Shown here: one piece after another, positions 17,601 through 25,522 of the stretch | Position numbering within the stretch: the first letter of the stretch is position 1 | Layout: each line of letters starts with the position of its first letter | DNA from: Candidatus Palauibacter australiensis | Lineage (GTDB): Bacteria; Gemmatimonadota; Gemmatimonadetes; Palauibacterales; Palauibacteraceae | Direction of reading: 5' to 3' | Assembly (NCBI GenBank): GCA_026705295.1 | Contig: JAPPBA010000180.1 | Coordinates: 1-64,000, forward strand | Length of the DNA stretch: 64,000 nucleotides | Notes under the pieces: generated by a model | Told to the model about the DNA's origin: nothing | Seen by the model: the letters and a program-made list of their open reading frames with translations, nothing else | Database searches by the model: none | Made by a program: the position numbers and the translations under genes

Positions 17601-17954
17601 GACATCGGCTCCCGGGTGCCAGGTGAGCCGGGCGGGCACGCCCCCTTCCGCGGGCACGAGAAAGACATCGGTGTTGCCGTCGTATTCGCCGCTGAACGCG
17701 ATCCATTCGCCGTCCGGCGAGAAGCGCGGGTTGAACTCGAAACCCGCGTGCGAGGTCAGCCTGCGCGGCGAACTCCCATCGATGCCCGCGGTCCACAGGT
17801 CCCCGGCGTACGTGAACGCGATCCGGTCCGCGCTGACCGCGGGCTGCGCGAGCATGAGCGTGCCGGCGGCATCCTGTGCCCAGGCGGGACGGAACGAGGC
17901 CGCGAGGAGCATGGCCGGGAGGAGGAGTGAATGTGCCTTCGAACTTGCCTTCAT
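14655..17954 (-). CDS. Tricorn-type S41 protease, secreted
   Basis: The product has 1099 residues from MKASSKAHS, which opens a signal peptide ending at AWAQ; longer upstream starts were rejected for burying it. The N-terminal half holds TolB/WD40-like blades (repeated RFSPDGEWIAFSG, AWSPDGESIAWFS, VWSPDGTKISYTD). A second propeller region follows, with an acidic Glu/Ala/Gly linker near 550-580. A PDZ-like segment lies at about 770-850 and an S41 catalytic domain at the end. The likely nucleophile is Ser986 in NAGSGGDM, with His763 in AVGHH and Glu1043 in VENVGVPPDI, matching the tricorn layout. Tricorn enzymes degrade peptides fed through the propeller pore; the signal peptide points to a periplasmic role. 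It is divergent from a serine hydrolase gene. Confidence 0.9.
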   Translation of the reverse strand: MKASSKAHSLLLPAMLLAASFRPAWAQDAAGTLMLAQPAVSADRIAFTYAGDLWTAGIDGSSPRRLTSHAGFEFNPRFSPDGEWIAFSGEYDGNTDVFLVPAEGGVPARLTWHPGADVVQSFTPDGSAVLFSSGRNAYTGRHRQLFTVATSGGHPEQLPIPHAFKATYSPDGAKIAYTPLYEAFTQWKNYRGGTTTRIWIYDVADHSVVQIPQPEGRSNDTDPMWIGDRVYFRSDRDGEFNVHAYDTGTGHVSRITAHEDFPVLNASAGGGRIAYEQAGRLHLLDPRSGASDPVPVRVATDLLEVRPRYAGGENFVRNASLSPSGARAAFEFRGEIVTLPRDKGDDRNLTQSTAAHERSPAWSPDGESIAWFSDASGEYRLYVAPQSGASGAGEARAYPLDGAGFYADAVWSPDGTKISYTDNSRAVYWIDLASGDTHRVDADAMYGPLPPPSHAWSPDSRWLVYTRNNETNIRTAYVHLLETGETRAVTDGLSDVSEAVFDAGGKYLYLTSSTDAGPVVQWFAQSNNDFDMTNAIYLAVLEKGTPSPLARESDEEAGDEAEPEAGGAGDAEAAGDADEVTVRIDFDGLDQRILALPLPEAGYANLQPGDPGQLFYVRSETASGFGSPGAGPSLHRFSLAEREAATVVGGTRFYDLSADRRSVLYATSGGWFIGNAGGTDIGSGADRLRVADVQVRIAPRAEWRQIYDEAWRINRDYFYDPNMHGADWPAMKEKYAAFLPHLTSRADLNRLMTWLHSEIAVGHHRGGGGDFLHETDDVPGGLLGADFVVEEGRYRFEKVYGGLNWNPGLRSPLTEPGVEVEAGEYLLAVEGVALSAPENLYSRFENTAGRIVSITVGPSPDGTGSRTVDVVPVANEGALRNRDWVEGNLARVDEATGGRVAYVYVPNTAGAGHEYFKRYFFPQTNREAVIIDERHNGGGQIADYYINILRRPYMSHWAMRYGADLVTPQGAIPGPKVMLIDENAGSGGDMLPWMFRKLEMGTLIGRRTWGGLVGVLGFPILMDGGSITAPNLAIWTEDGFIVENVGVPPDIEVEQWPAEVIAGVDPQLEKAIEVVLQQLEASPVATPERPPFPIRVRRP

Positions 17955-18172
17955 TGGAGCCTTCGCAATCCGGGATGGTTTTCGAGTCGAGCCGTGAACG
18001 CCGCCTGATTGTACGTGCGGAGACGCCGAAACCGGTACCGGCGGCCAGCCGTATCGACTCCGTGTCGACACCGTATCGACCTTGGTCGCGTGGTTGCCCG
18101 CCCGCGTCGGGCCTCCTTACCGTCTCTCGCGCGAGTGTCGCTACCCGCTTCGAACCCGCCGCGGAGTTATCC

Positions 18173-20215
18173 ATGAATATGCGTCTTGTTCGCCGTCCCC
18201 GTCGCCCGCTCGGCTCCGCCGCTTCCGCGCTCTGCGCCGGACTTCTCGCCCTTTTTTCGGCCGCCGAGCTCGCGGCCCAAAGCACGGCGCTCGAGGTCGG
18301 CCGGACGTTGCCGGGCACGCTCGCCGCGGGCGACACCGCGCGCTACACGATCGAGACGGATGAGAACGACTTCGTCCTCGGCGAGGTGGACCAGATCTCC
18401 GTCGACGTGACGGCGCGCGTCCTGGACCCCGGGGGGACGCAGGTCGGCCGCTTCGGCGGGCTGGGGGTCGGCGTCGAGCGCTTCGGCGGGCGAACGTCCG
18501 GCGCGGGCGTGCACACGCTGGAACTGTTCGTCGCGGGGGACGATGCCGAGGCCGGTGGGCGCTACGAGATCACGCTGCTGCGGCTCGAACCCGTCGCGAC
18601 GGATCCGGAGGAGCTCGCCGACCAGATCATGTCCCGCTTCGATGGGCCGCATTCTCCGGGAGGCGCGGTGCGGGTGTGGCGCGACGGCCGCACGCTCTTT
18701 TCGAAGACCTACGGGATGGCAAACCTCGCCTACGACCTCCCATTCGAGGAAGACACCCGGACGAACATCGGCTCGACCTCGAAGCAGTTCACCGCCTTCG
18801 CGGTCATGCTTCAGGCGGAGCGCGGGCTCCTCTCCCTCGACGACGACATTCGAAAGCACATCGCCGAACTCCCGGAGTTCGATCAAACGATCCGGGTTAA
18901 GCACCTGATCACGCACACGTCGGGCCTGCGCGAATTCCTGAACCTGTTGCGGATGACGGGACGCCGCCTCGACCACGGAGACTGGATCGACCGCTCGGAA
19001 CTCATCGACATCGTGCTGCGGCAGCCCGCGCTCCAGAACGAGCCAGGCGCCGAGTGGAACTACAACAACACGGCGTTCGGCCTCGCGGCCGTCATCGTCG
19101 AGCGCACCTCCGGGCAGGACTTCCACGTCTTCATGCAGGAAAACGTGTTCGGACCGCTGGGGATGACCGGGACCATGGTGCGCCCGTCCACGCGCCACAT
19201 CGTCCCCAACATGTCCGAGGGCTACACGCCGGGGCCGGACGGATACCGCCAGATCGGAGACCTCGGCGGGGCGGTCGGCGCCGGGTCGATCTACAGCACG
19301 GTCCCGGACCTCCAGACGTGGGCCGAGAACTACGCGAACCCGCGCGTCGGCACGCGCGAGAGCATCGACGAGATGATGACCTCGTTCGTCCTCAACGACG
19401 GGGACGAGACGGGGTACGGGTACGGCCTTTCGGTCGGCGAGCAGGGCGGACTCAAGCGGATCAGCCACGGGGGCGCGGATGTCGCCCACCGCTCGATGTT
19501 CGTCTACTTCCCCGAGATCAACGCCGGCCTCACGACCCAGAGCAACCACGCGCAGTTCGACAGCGGCGTCGCGTACGAGCTGGCCGCGGCGTTCTTCAAG
19601 GACGCGATGGAGGAGGAAGAAGAGGATGATGCGGCGGATGCGGGCGAGTTCGATCCCGCCGACTACGACCCCGAAGCGTTCGACGAGTTCGCCGGCCGCT
19701 ACTCGCTGGACGCGTCACCGAACTTCATCCTCACCTTCACGCGCGAGGACGACACGTTCTACGCGCAGGCGACGGGCCAGCAGCGACTCGAGATCGTCCC
19801 CACCTCAGACTCGACCTTCCGGCTGCTCGCGGTCGAGGCCTCGGTCACTTTCCTGCGGGATCCGGAGGGCGATGTCGAGGGGCTCACGCTGCACCAGAAC
19901 GGGGACAACCACGCCACGCGCCTCGAGGGTGACGAGGCCGAGGAATGGGAACCGACGGCGGACGACCTCGCCGACTTCGCCGGCCGCTTCTTCAGCGAGG
20001 AACTGGAGACGTTCTACACCCTGTCCGTGGAGGATGGCACGCTCGTCCTGCAGCAGCGCCGGCTCGACCGGGCGGAACTCGAACCCGGCGAAGAGGATCA
20101 ATTCTCGGGCGGAGGCCTGTCGTTCGCCTTCGAGCGCGACCGCAACGGACAGGTGATCGGTTTCTACCTTTCCAACGTCCGCACGCGCGACGTCCGCTTC
20201 GGCCGCGTGCGCTGA
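18173..20215 (+). CDS. Serine hydrolase, beta-lactamase class C/AmpH-like, secreted
   Basis: The 680-residue product begins MNMRLVRRPRR; a second in-frame ATG lies two codons on. A signal peptide ends near residue 36 (ELAAQS). A beta-sandwich resembling pre-peptidase C-terminal domains occupies about 40-138. The serine hydrolase domain has SxxK as STSK (Ser201, Lys204), the Tyr motif as YNN (297-299) and HGG (432-434), so the catalytic set is complete. After an acidic linker (EEEEEDD near 480) come beta-rich repeats at about 495-680, similar to the C-terminal domain of D-aminopeptidase/DUF3471 proteins. Likely substrates are peptides or esters rather than antibiotics, but this is inference. 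It sits 74 bp upstream of a TonB-dependent receptor on the same strand. Confidence 0.88.
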   Translation: MNMRLVRRPRRPLGSAASALCAGLLALFSAAELAAQSTALEVGRTLPGTLAAGDTARYTIETDENDFVLGEVDQISVDVTARVLDPGGTQVGRFGGLGVGVERFGGRTSGAGVHTLELFVAGDDAEAGGRYEITLLRLEPVATDPEELADQIMSRFDGPHSPGGAVRVWRDGRTLFSKTYGMANLAYDLPFEEDTRTNIGSTSKQFTAFAVMLQAERGLLSLDDDIRKHIAELPEFDQTIRVKHLITHTSGLREFLNLLRMTGRRLDHGDWIDRSELIDIVLRQPALQNEPGAEWNYNNTAFGLAAVIVERTSGQDFHVFMQENVFGPLGMTGTMVRPSTRHIVPNMSEGYTPGPDGYRQIGDLGGAVGAGSIYSTVPDLQTWAENYANPRVGTRESIDEMMTSFVLNDGDETGYGYGLSVGEQGGLKRISHGGADVAHRSMFVYFPEINAGLTTQSNHAQFDSGVAYELAAAFFKDAMEEEEEDDAADAGEFDPADYDPEAFDEFAGRYSLDASPNFILTFTREDDTFYAQATGQQRLEIVPTSDSTFRLLAVEASVTFLRDPEGDVEGLTLHQNGDNHATRLEGDEAEEWEPTADDLADFAGRFFSEELETFYTLSVEDGTLVLQQRRLDRAELEPGEEDQFSGGGLSFAFERDRNGQVIGFYLSNVRTRDVRFGRVR

Positions 20216-20289
20216 CAGAATCCGGGGTTCCGCTTAGCTTGTGACAGAGGGATGCCGGCAGTTTCAACCGAAGGCGGGAGGCGTTCGCG

Positions 20290-23223
20290 ATGACGGGATT
20301 CGGAGTTCGGTTCGGTCGTAATGCTGGGCGGGGAACCCTGCTTCTGGCGGCGGTCATCGCGTTCGGGGCTCTCCCCGGCGCCGCGTGGGCGCAGGGTCGA
20401 ATCGCGGGCTCGGTCACGGATGACGCCACGGGCGCTCCCCTGGCGGCCGTGCTGGTTGAGGTCGTGGGCGCACAGGGCGCGGTGGCGGCGCAAGCCACCA
20501 CGGGCCCGGGCGGCACCTATGCCATCGACGGTGTGTCCGCCGGCTCGTATTCGGTTCGGTTCACCGCGCCGGGCTGGGTGACCGTCGTCATGGAATCGCA
20601 GACTGTCGCGGCGGGCCAGTCGACGTCCGTATCGACGACGATGGAGGAGCGGGCCTACGAACTGAACCCGCTCACGGTGACGACCTCCCGCACGTACGAG
20701 AAGGCGCTGGAGGCGCCGGCGGCGGTGGAGGTCGTCTCGACCCGCGATCTCGAAGAACGCCAAGTGACGTCTCCGATCGAACACGTGGAGCACCAGCCCG
20801 GCGTGGACGTGGCCCGCACGGGGATCCGCGGCCGCACCGCCGTATTGCGCGGATTCAACAACGTCTTCTCCAGCCGCACGCTGTTCATGACGGACAACCG
20901 GATCGCGCGCGTGCCTTCGCTGCGGGTGAACATCTTCTACCTCAACCCGACGTCGGAACTGGACATGGAGCGGGTGGAGACCGTCCTCGGGCCCGGATCG
21001 GCGCTCTACGGACCGAACGCGGCGGGCGGCGTCGTCCACTACATGACGAAATCCCCGATTCGCTCGCCGGGAGCCAGCTTCTCCGTGGGCGGCGGCCTCC
21101 GTCAGCAGGGCAACGATGCGGGGCTTGGCAGCGGCCCCATCCAGGGCGAAGACGCCGGGCTGTTCCAGTTCGATGGGCGCATCGCGGTGGCCCCGAGCGA
21201 CAAGTTCGGGTTCAAGATCTCGGGCCAGTACTTCGACGCCACCGAATACGTCTTCAACGACCTCGTCGAGGCGCAGGTGCAGGGCGCGGGCCAGGCCTGT
21301 ATCGCAGCCGGCTTCGACCTCACCTCGCCGGCCTGCCAGCCGTTCGCGTCGGGACTCGACCTGACGAATCCGGCGGATCAGGGCGTCGTGGCGCAGTCGG
21401 CCCGGAACGTGGCGATGGGGCGTGACGACGGGCACAGGAACTGGGGCGTGGACGCGCGCATGGACTTCGAGCCGTCTCCGGGGACGTCGCTCATTCTCGC
21501 CGCGGGGCGCAACGTCGCCGCGCAGGCGACGGAACTCACGGGTCTGGGCGCGTCCAACGTCACCAACTGGGGCGTCACCTACGGGCAGGCCCGTCTCCGG
21601 CACAGGGATCTCTTCGCGCAGCTCTTCTACAACTACAACACGAACGACGAAGCCTTCCTCCTCCGCTCCGGCCGTCCGATCTACGACAACTCGTCCCTGC
21701 TCGTGGGACAGCTCCAGTACCAGTCCCGGATCGGATCGGCGCACCGGCTCATCTACGGGGTCGACTACCTGGGGACGAACCCGGCCAGCGAGGGGACGAT
21801 CAACGGAAAGTTCGAGGACGACGACCAGACGACGGAGGTCGGCGGCTACCTCCAGTGGGAGTGGGCGCTGAGCCCGAAGGTCGATCTCACGGGCGCCTTC
21901 CGGTACGACTACAACAGCAACCTTGCGGATCCCGTCTTCTCGCCGCGCGCCGCGCTGGTCTTCAAGCCGGATGCTTCGAACTCGTTCCGCCTGACGTTCA
22001 ACCGGGCGTTCTCGACGCCCACGTCCACAAACCAGTTCCTGGACATCTCGGGAGGAACGATCCCCATCACGGGCACGCCATTCTTCTACGATCTGCGCGC
22101 GACCGGCTCCGCCGGCAACGGACACATGTACATGAGGGATTCGAACGGCATCCCGATGCACATGTCGCCCTTCAGCGTACTGGCGGGCGGGAGCCCGCGG
22201 CAGTTCATGCCCTCCACCACGGCGCAACTGTGGAGCACGGCGGTGAATCTTCTCGGCGTCGCCTATCCGCAACTGGCTCCGCTGGCGCCCCTGATCCCCG
22301 TTCCGTCGGCGGATCAGGTGGGCGTGCTCGCGCTGCTGCTCGATACGGAGGTCGCGGGGGGTGGAGCGCCGCCGCCGGGCTGCGTGGCACCCCCGTTCTG
22401 CGAGGCCGTCGACCTCGCCGCTCTCCAGGACATCGAGGCGCTGGGGCCGACCGTGCGCAACACGTTCGAGTTCGGGTACAAGGGGGTGTTCGGAGATAAC
22501 GTGTCCGTCGGAGCCAACGCCTGGTTCACCCGCTTCGACAGCTACATCGCGCCCCTCCGGATCATCTCCCCGCACGTCTTCCTCAACGGCCCACAGTTGG
22601 GGACGTACCTGGCGGGCGTGTTCCGACAGTGGGTCGGCGTGGCGTTCCCGGACGAGGCCACAGCCTTGGGGACGGCGCAGCTTATTGCGACCGAGGCAGC
22701 GAAGATTCCCTTGGGGGCCGTGACTCCCACCAGCGCCGGTGGCACCGCCGCGGCGGTGGCGCTCGGATACCAGGATGCCGGCGGGTTCGACGTGATGGGG
22801 GGCGAGTTGGGCGCCGGCTTCCTCCTGAGCGACCAGTTGGAGATGGCTACATCCCTGTCCTTCATCAGTCGAAACACCTTCGAGACCGCGGGCGAACTCC
22901 TGAGCGAGGTGTCCCTTAACTCGCCGACGGTGCGCGGGACGGCGTCGCTCACCTACCGGAACGACGAGTCGGGGGTCAACGGCGGCCTGCGCTTCCGGGC
23001 GCAGAACGGCTATCCGTTCAACTCAGGGCCGTGGGTGGGCGATCTCGAGGCGGTCACCACGCTGGACGCGAATTTCGGCTTCCGTATTCCGGGGTACGAC
23101 GACCTCTGGTTCCAGGTGGACGTGTCGAACGTCTTCGACCAGGCGTACCAGAGCATGGTGGGGGCGCCCGCCATCGGCCGCGTCCTGCTTGCCCGGATGC
23201 GCTGGGACTTCAACCCGTTCTAG
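20290..23223 (+). CDS. TonB-dependent outer-membrane receptor with regulatory-type N-terminal domain
   Basis: The 977-residue protein follows a GGGAGG ribosome site. A signal peptide (ending AWAQ) is followed by a carboxypeptidase-regulatory-like domain (about 36-115, GRIAGSVTDDATGAPLAAV) and a plug domain (about 130-245, with GIRGRTAVLRGF and GPGSALYGPNAAGGVVHY). The beta-barrel ends in MRWDFNPF with a terminal Phe, as expected for BamA-dependent insertion. Large extracellular loops contain two Cys pairs (QACIAAG/PACQPF and PGCVAPPFC). It imports an unknown ligand using TonB/ExbBD energy. The plug resembles SusC-like and colicin-type receptors, but no SusD partner is present. It may share a transcript with the serine hydrolase upstream. 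A terminator-like hairpin and tRNA-Leu follow. Confidence 0.92.
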   Translation: MTGFGVRFGRNAGRGTLLLAAVIAFGALPGAAWAQGRIAGSVTDDATGAPLAAVLVEVVGAQGAVAAQATTGPGGTYAIDGVSAGSYSVRFTAPGWVTVVMESQTVAAGQSTSVSTTMEERAYELNPLTVTTSRTYEKALEAPAAVEVVSTRDLEERQVTSPIEHVEHQPGVDVARTGIRGRTAVLRGFNNVFSSRTLFMTDNRIARVPSLRVNIFYLNPTSELDMERVETVLGPGSALYGPNAAGGVVHYMTKSPIRSPGASFSVGGGLRQQGNDAGLGSGPIQGEDAGLFQFDGRIAVAPSDKFGFKISGQYFDATEYVFNDLVEAQVQGAGQACIAAGFDLTSPACQPFASGLDLTNPADQGVVAQSARNVAMGRDDGHRNWGVDARMDFEPSPGTSLILAAGRNVAAQATELTGLGASNVTNWGVTYGQARLRHRDLFAQLFYNYNTNDEAFLLRSGRPIYDNSSLLVGQLQYQSRIGSAHRLIYGVDYLGTNPASEGTINGKFEDDDQTTEVGGYLQWEWALSPKVDLTGAFRYDYNSNLADPVFSPRAALVFKPDASNSFRLTFNRAFSTPTSTNQFLDISGGTIPITGTPFFYDLRATGSAGNGHMYMRDSNGIPMHMSPFSVLAGGSPRQFMPSTTAQLWSTAVNLLGVAYPQLAPLAPLIPVPSADQVGVLALLLDTEVAGGGAPPPGCVAPPFCEAVDLAALQDIEALGPTVRNTFEFGYKGVFGDNVSVGANAWFTRFDSYIAPLRIISPHVFLNGPQLGTYLAGVFRQWVGVAFPDEATALGTAQLIATEAAKIPLGAVTPTSAGGTAAAVALGYQDAGGFDVMGGELGAGFLLSDQLEMATSLSFISRNTFETAGELLSEVSLNSPTVRGTASLTYRNDESGVNGGLRFRAQNGYPFNSGPWVGDLEAVTTLDANFGFRIPGYDDLWFQVDVSNVFDQAYQSMVGAPAIGRVLLARMRWDFNPF

Positions 23224-23272
23224 CCGACCCGTGATCCGGCTGGCCAGTCGCGATCCGGCTGGTCGGCCGCAG

Positions 23273-23311
23273 ACCGGGGTGAGGGAGCGCGATCGACCCC
23301 CTCACTCCGGT
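23273..23311. terminator. Hairpin between the TonB receptor gene and tRNA-Leu
   Basis: ACCGGGGTGAGGG (23273-23285) pairs with CCCTCACTCCGGT-type sequence ending at 23311, with a single G-T wobble, around a 12-nt loop. It lies between the convergent ends of the receptor gene and the tRNA and could end both transcripts. Just upstream, GATCCGGCTGG occurs twice (23233 and 23252). Confidence 0.5.
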
Positions 23312-23320
23312 TCGGGAGAA

Positions 23321-23405
23321 TGCCGGGGGTGGGGCTCGAACCCACACGGGGATGGACCCCTTCGGATTTTAAGTCCGATGCGTCTGCCAATTCCGCCACC
23401 CCGGC
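23321..23405 (-). tRNA. tRNA-Leu (anticodon TAA)
   Basis: The minus strand folds as a class II tRNA of 85 nt. The acceptor arm is GCCGGGG/CCCCGGC with discriminator A. A D-arm with AATTGGCAGACGC and an anticodon stem TCGGA/TCCGA around CTTAAAA (anticodon TAA at 23369-23371) follow. A long variable arm, AGGGGTCCATCCCCGT, is typical of Leu, and the T-arm is GTGGG TTCGAGC CCCAC. CCA is not encoded and must be added afterwards. It reads UUA codons, rare in this GC-rich DNA. Confidence 0.95.
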
Positions 23406-23508
23406 GCGCGCGGCGGGCCTGAAGCTAGCGTCGTCTCGTCTTGCGAACCACGCGGCGGCGGGCCCAGCATGGGTCAGGGACTTCCAGGGACTTCGCCGGG
23501 AGGCCAAG

Positions 23509-24156
23509 ATGATCCGATTCCCGAAGCGGCGCGCCGGTTCAGCCGCCGTCGCGCTACCGATCCTGCTCTTCACCGCCGGCGCCGCGTTCGCGCAGGCGCA
23601 CCCGAACCCGGCCACGCCCGACTCGCTGCGCCAGATCCAGACGATGGAGCCACGCATCGGGCCGCCGGGCACCGAGGTCAGCCTCTACACCGAGAACATC
23701 CCGCTCCAGGCGCGGGTGGTCGTCGGCCTGGGAGCCATCGGCACGGGCTTCGAGGAACTCGGGACCGGCGATCAGGGCGAGTTCGGCGAGATCGGAGCCA
23801 CCGTGAGCGTGCCGGAGACCGCGACGTGGGACCGCGCGGTCGTCTTCATCATCTTCAACGGGAACTTCGCGCCCACGGGGCTCTCCGACCCGTTCCACGT
23901 GACGGATGAGGCGGGCCGGATTCAGCGCACCGGCTCGATCGCCGGGCAGGAGAACGGTTGTGTGACGTTCGAGGATCGGGACGGGTACTTCTACACGCTG
24001 GCCGGCGACGTCGGAGATGCCGCGGCCGGGGACTACCTCATCGTCGAGGGGTCCGCGTCGCGTTCGGTCGCCTGCCCGCACGCAGACACGATCGAGGTCG
24101 ACCGCATGGAGGAAACGGAACCGTTCGAGCGCCCCCGCGCCGAGCCGTTCCGCTAG
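23509..24156 (+). CDS. Secreted protein, IPT/TIG-like plus DUF5818-like domain
   Basis: The product has 215 residues from an ATG preceded by GGGAGG; a longer reading frame runs back through the tRNA and was rejected. The signal peptide (1-27) ends AFAQA. Residues about 38-130 look like an immunoglobulin-type sandwich (MEPRIGPPGTEVSLYTENIP, then NFAPTGLSDPFHVTDE). Residues 132-200 (IQRTGSIAGQENGCVTFEDRDG, DYLIVEGSASRSVACPH) resemble the small beta-barrel of DUF5818-like proteins, with two Cys that could form a disulphide. Function is unknown. It is flanked by tRNA-Leu and by a convergent minus-strand group ending in a 31-residue membrane protein. Confidence 0.72.
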   Translation: MIRFPKRRAGSAAVALPILLFTAGAAFAQAHPNPATPDSLRQIQTMEPRIGPPGTEVSLYTENIPLQARVVVGLGAIGTGFEELGTGDQGEFGEIGATVSVPETATWDRAVVFIIFNGNFAPTGLSDPFHVTDEAGRIQRTGSIAGQENGCVTFEDRDGYFYTLAGDVGDAAAGDYLIVEGSASRSVACPHADTIEVDRMEETEPFERPRAEPFR

Positions 24157-24201
24157 CTGCCAGCTGGTGTCGCGGTAGCTTCCTCGCCGGCGCCGGGCGC
24201 T

Positions 24202-24297
24202 TCAGCGCCTGGACGATCCGGTGACTTCGACGAGGAAGATGACGACGAGCGTGATCAGGACGGGGATGGCGAGGAGCCATTCCTGCAGTTCGGGCAT
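24202..24297 (-). CDS. 31-residue single-span membrane protein
   Basis: This short frame encodes MPELQEWLLAIPVLITLVVI..., a 31-residue peptide with one hydrophobic helix (about 8-24) and a short basic tail (GSSRR). Its ATG has a strong ribosome site, AAGGAGAAG, at good spacing and lies 12 bp after the dUTPase stop, so it is probably the last gene of that transcript. No family was recognised. The clean start signal and hydrophobic pattern argue for a real gene; the small size leaves some doubt. Confidence 0.6.
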   Translation of the reverse strand: MPELQEWLLAIPVLITLVVIFLVEVTGSSRR

Positions 24298-24309
24298 CGC
24301 GTCTTCTCC

Positions 24310-24840
24310 TTATCGTTTTCCGGTGCTGCCGAGCCCGCCGGCGCGGTCCGTCGAGATCGCCACCGGCCCCTCCTCCCAGCGCGCGACCCGGTATCTGTGC
24401 AGGACGACCTGGGCGATCCGTTCGCCGTGTTCGATCCGAATGGGGTGCGGCGCCGAGTTGAGGACGAGGACGAACCACTCGTCCGGATAGTCGGCGTCCA
24501 CGGTACCGGGCGCATTGGGCACCGTGAGCCCGCGCTTCCACGCGAGCGAGGACCGCATGCGGATCTGCGCCTCGTAGCCGTCGGGCAGACGGGCGCGAAA
24601 GCCGGTGGGCACGAGCGCCCGGTCGCCGGGTTCGAGGACGATCGAAGGCGTGCCGTTCCCGGTGGAGGTCGCGGTCTCGGAGATGGTCTCGCGGCTGGCT
24701 CCCCGATGAACCCGGACCGGCCCACACGTGAGATGCGCCCGGATGTCGTAACCGGCCGACTGCTCCGTGGCTCGCGTCGGAACGCGAACATCATCCGCCA
24801 GCTTCTCGAAGATGACGCACGCACCGTCGGCGTCGGACAA
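24310..24840 (-). CDS. dut: Deoxyuridine 5'-triphosphate nucleotidohydrolase (dUTPase)
   Basis: dUTPase hydrolyses dUTP to dUMP and pyrophosphate, keeping uracil out of DNA and supplying dTMP synthesis. All five motifs of the trimeric enzyme are visible: AGYDIRA (I), MRSSLAWKRGL (II), GTVDADYPDEW (III, with the catalytic Asp), HGERIAQVVL (IV) and RAGGLGSTG (V, with Leu where Phe is usual). A TTG start is proposed because GGAGGAGGGG lies directly before it and clears the FMN reductase stop codon. It gives 176 residues. An ATG at 24888 would give 192 residues, overlap the upstream gene by 22 bp and has no ribosome site. An insert with Ser/Thr/Gly between motifs I and II makes it longer than typical members. 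Confidence 0.92.
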   Translation of the reverse strand: MSDADGACVIFEKLADDVRVPTRATEQSAGYDIRAHLTCGPVRVHRGASRETISETATSTGNGTPSIVLEPGDRALVPTGFRARLPDGYEAQIRMRSSLAWKRGLTVPNAPGTVDADYPDEWFVLVLNSAPHPIRIEHGERIAQVVLHRYRVARWEEGPVAISTDRAGGLGSTGKR

Positions 24841-24866
24841 GACCCCTCCTCCACCTGTCTGATCGT

Positions 24867-25421
24867 TCAGCGGAACCGACGTGCCCATTCTGCGGCGGCG
24901 GACATGAATCTGTCGAGATGTTTCCCGGTCGCTTCGTCCGCCAACTCGAGATCGTCGTCGAACACGCCGCCCGCCCCCGAGAGCAGGACCCGCGGCTGCG
25001 GCATCACGTGGGCGTTCAGCCCCGCGAGCGACTCGCGCAGGGAACGCTGGGCCAGCGCCGTCCCGAGGCGGCCCGGCGTCGCCCCCATGATCGCGACGGG
25101 CTTCCCGTCCCACGCCTGCGGACGCGGGGGCCGCGACCCCCAGTCCACAGCGTTCTTGAGCACGGCCGGCAGGCCTCCGTTGTACTCCGGCGTCACGAGC
25201 AGCACCAGGTCCGCTGAGTGAACGGCGGCCTTGAATTCCGCGACCTCGTCCGGATCGCCCGCAGCCTCCACGTCTCCGTCGTAGAACGGCAGCCGCGAAG
25301 GATCGAAATCCCGGGTCTCGACGTCTTGCGGCGCCCGCGAGATGGCGGCCCGCAGAAGCGCCCGATTGAACGACCGCCGCCGGCAACTGCCCGCGATGGC
25401 GAGCATGGAGACATGATTCAT
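24867..25421 (-). CDS. NADPH-dependent FMN reductase
   Basis: The 184-residue flavodoxin-like protein opens AIAGSCRRRSFNRAL, the phosphate-binding loop of NADPH:FMN/quinone reductases, and has TPEYNGGLPAVLKNAVDW, the family's flavin-contact motif. It would reduce FMN, quinones or chromate-like acceptors with NAD(P)H in the cytoplasm. The length matches the family. It is upstream of dut by 26 bp on the same strand, probably in one transcript with dut and the small membrane protein. No regulatory site was recognised in front of it. Confidence 0.9.
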   Translation of the reverse strand: MNHVSMLAIAGSCRRRSFNRALLRAAISRAPQDVETRDFDPSRLPFYDGDVEAAGDPDEVAEFKAAVHSADLVLLVTPEYNGGLPAVLKNAVDWGSRPPRPQAWDGKPVAIMGATPGRLGTALAQRSLRESLAGLNAHVMPQPRVLLSGAGGVFDDDLELADEATGKHLDRFMSAAAEWARRFR

Positions 25422-25522
25422 GGGACGGCAGAGTGCATGGCAGCGGCACGCCGCGCAAACGGGTGGGACGGCAGGCCACCGACGTTCCCGCGGGAACGCG
25501 GCGGGACTCCCGACCCGCGCCG

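Noticed and set aside
15636-17930. Long plus-strand open frame (764 codons) opposite the tricorn-type protease
   Set aside because: It is a compositional shadow of the protease gene on the other strand, without recognisable domains.
20164-22575. Long minus-strand open frame (803 codons) opposite the TonB receptor
   Set aside because: The receptor has complete domains and a signal peptide; the antisense frame has none.
23320-23508. Open frame continuing upstream from the secreted protein at 23509 into the tRNA
   Set aside because: The tRNA folds perfectly, and the internal ATG at 23509 has a ribosome site and signal peptide.
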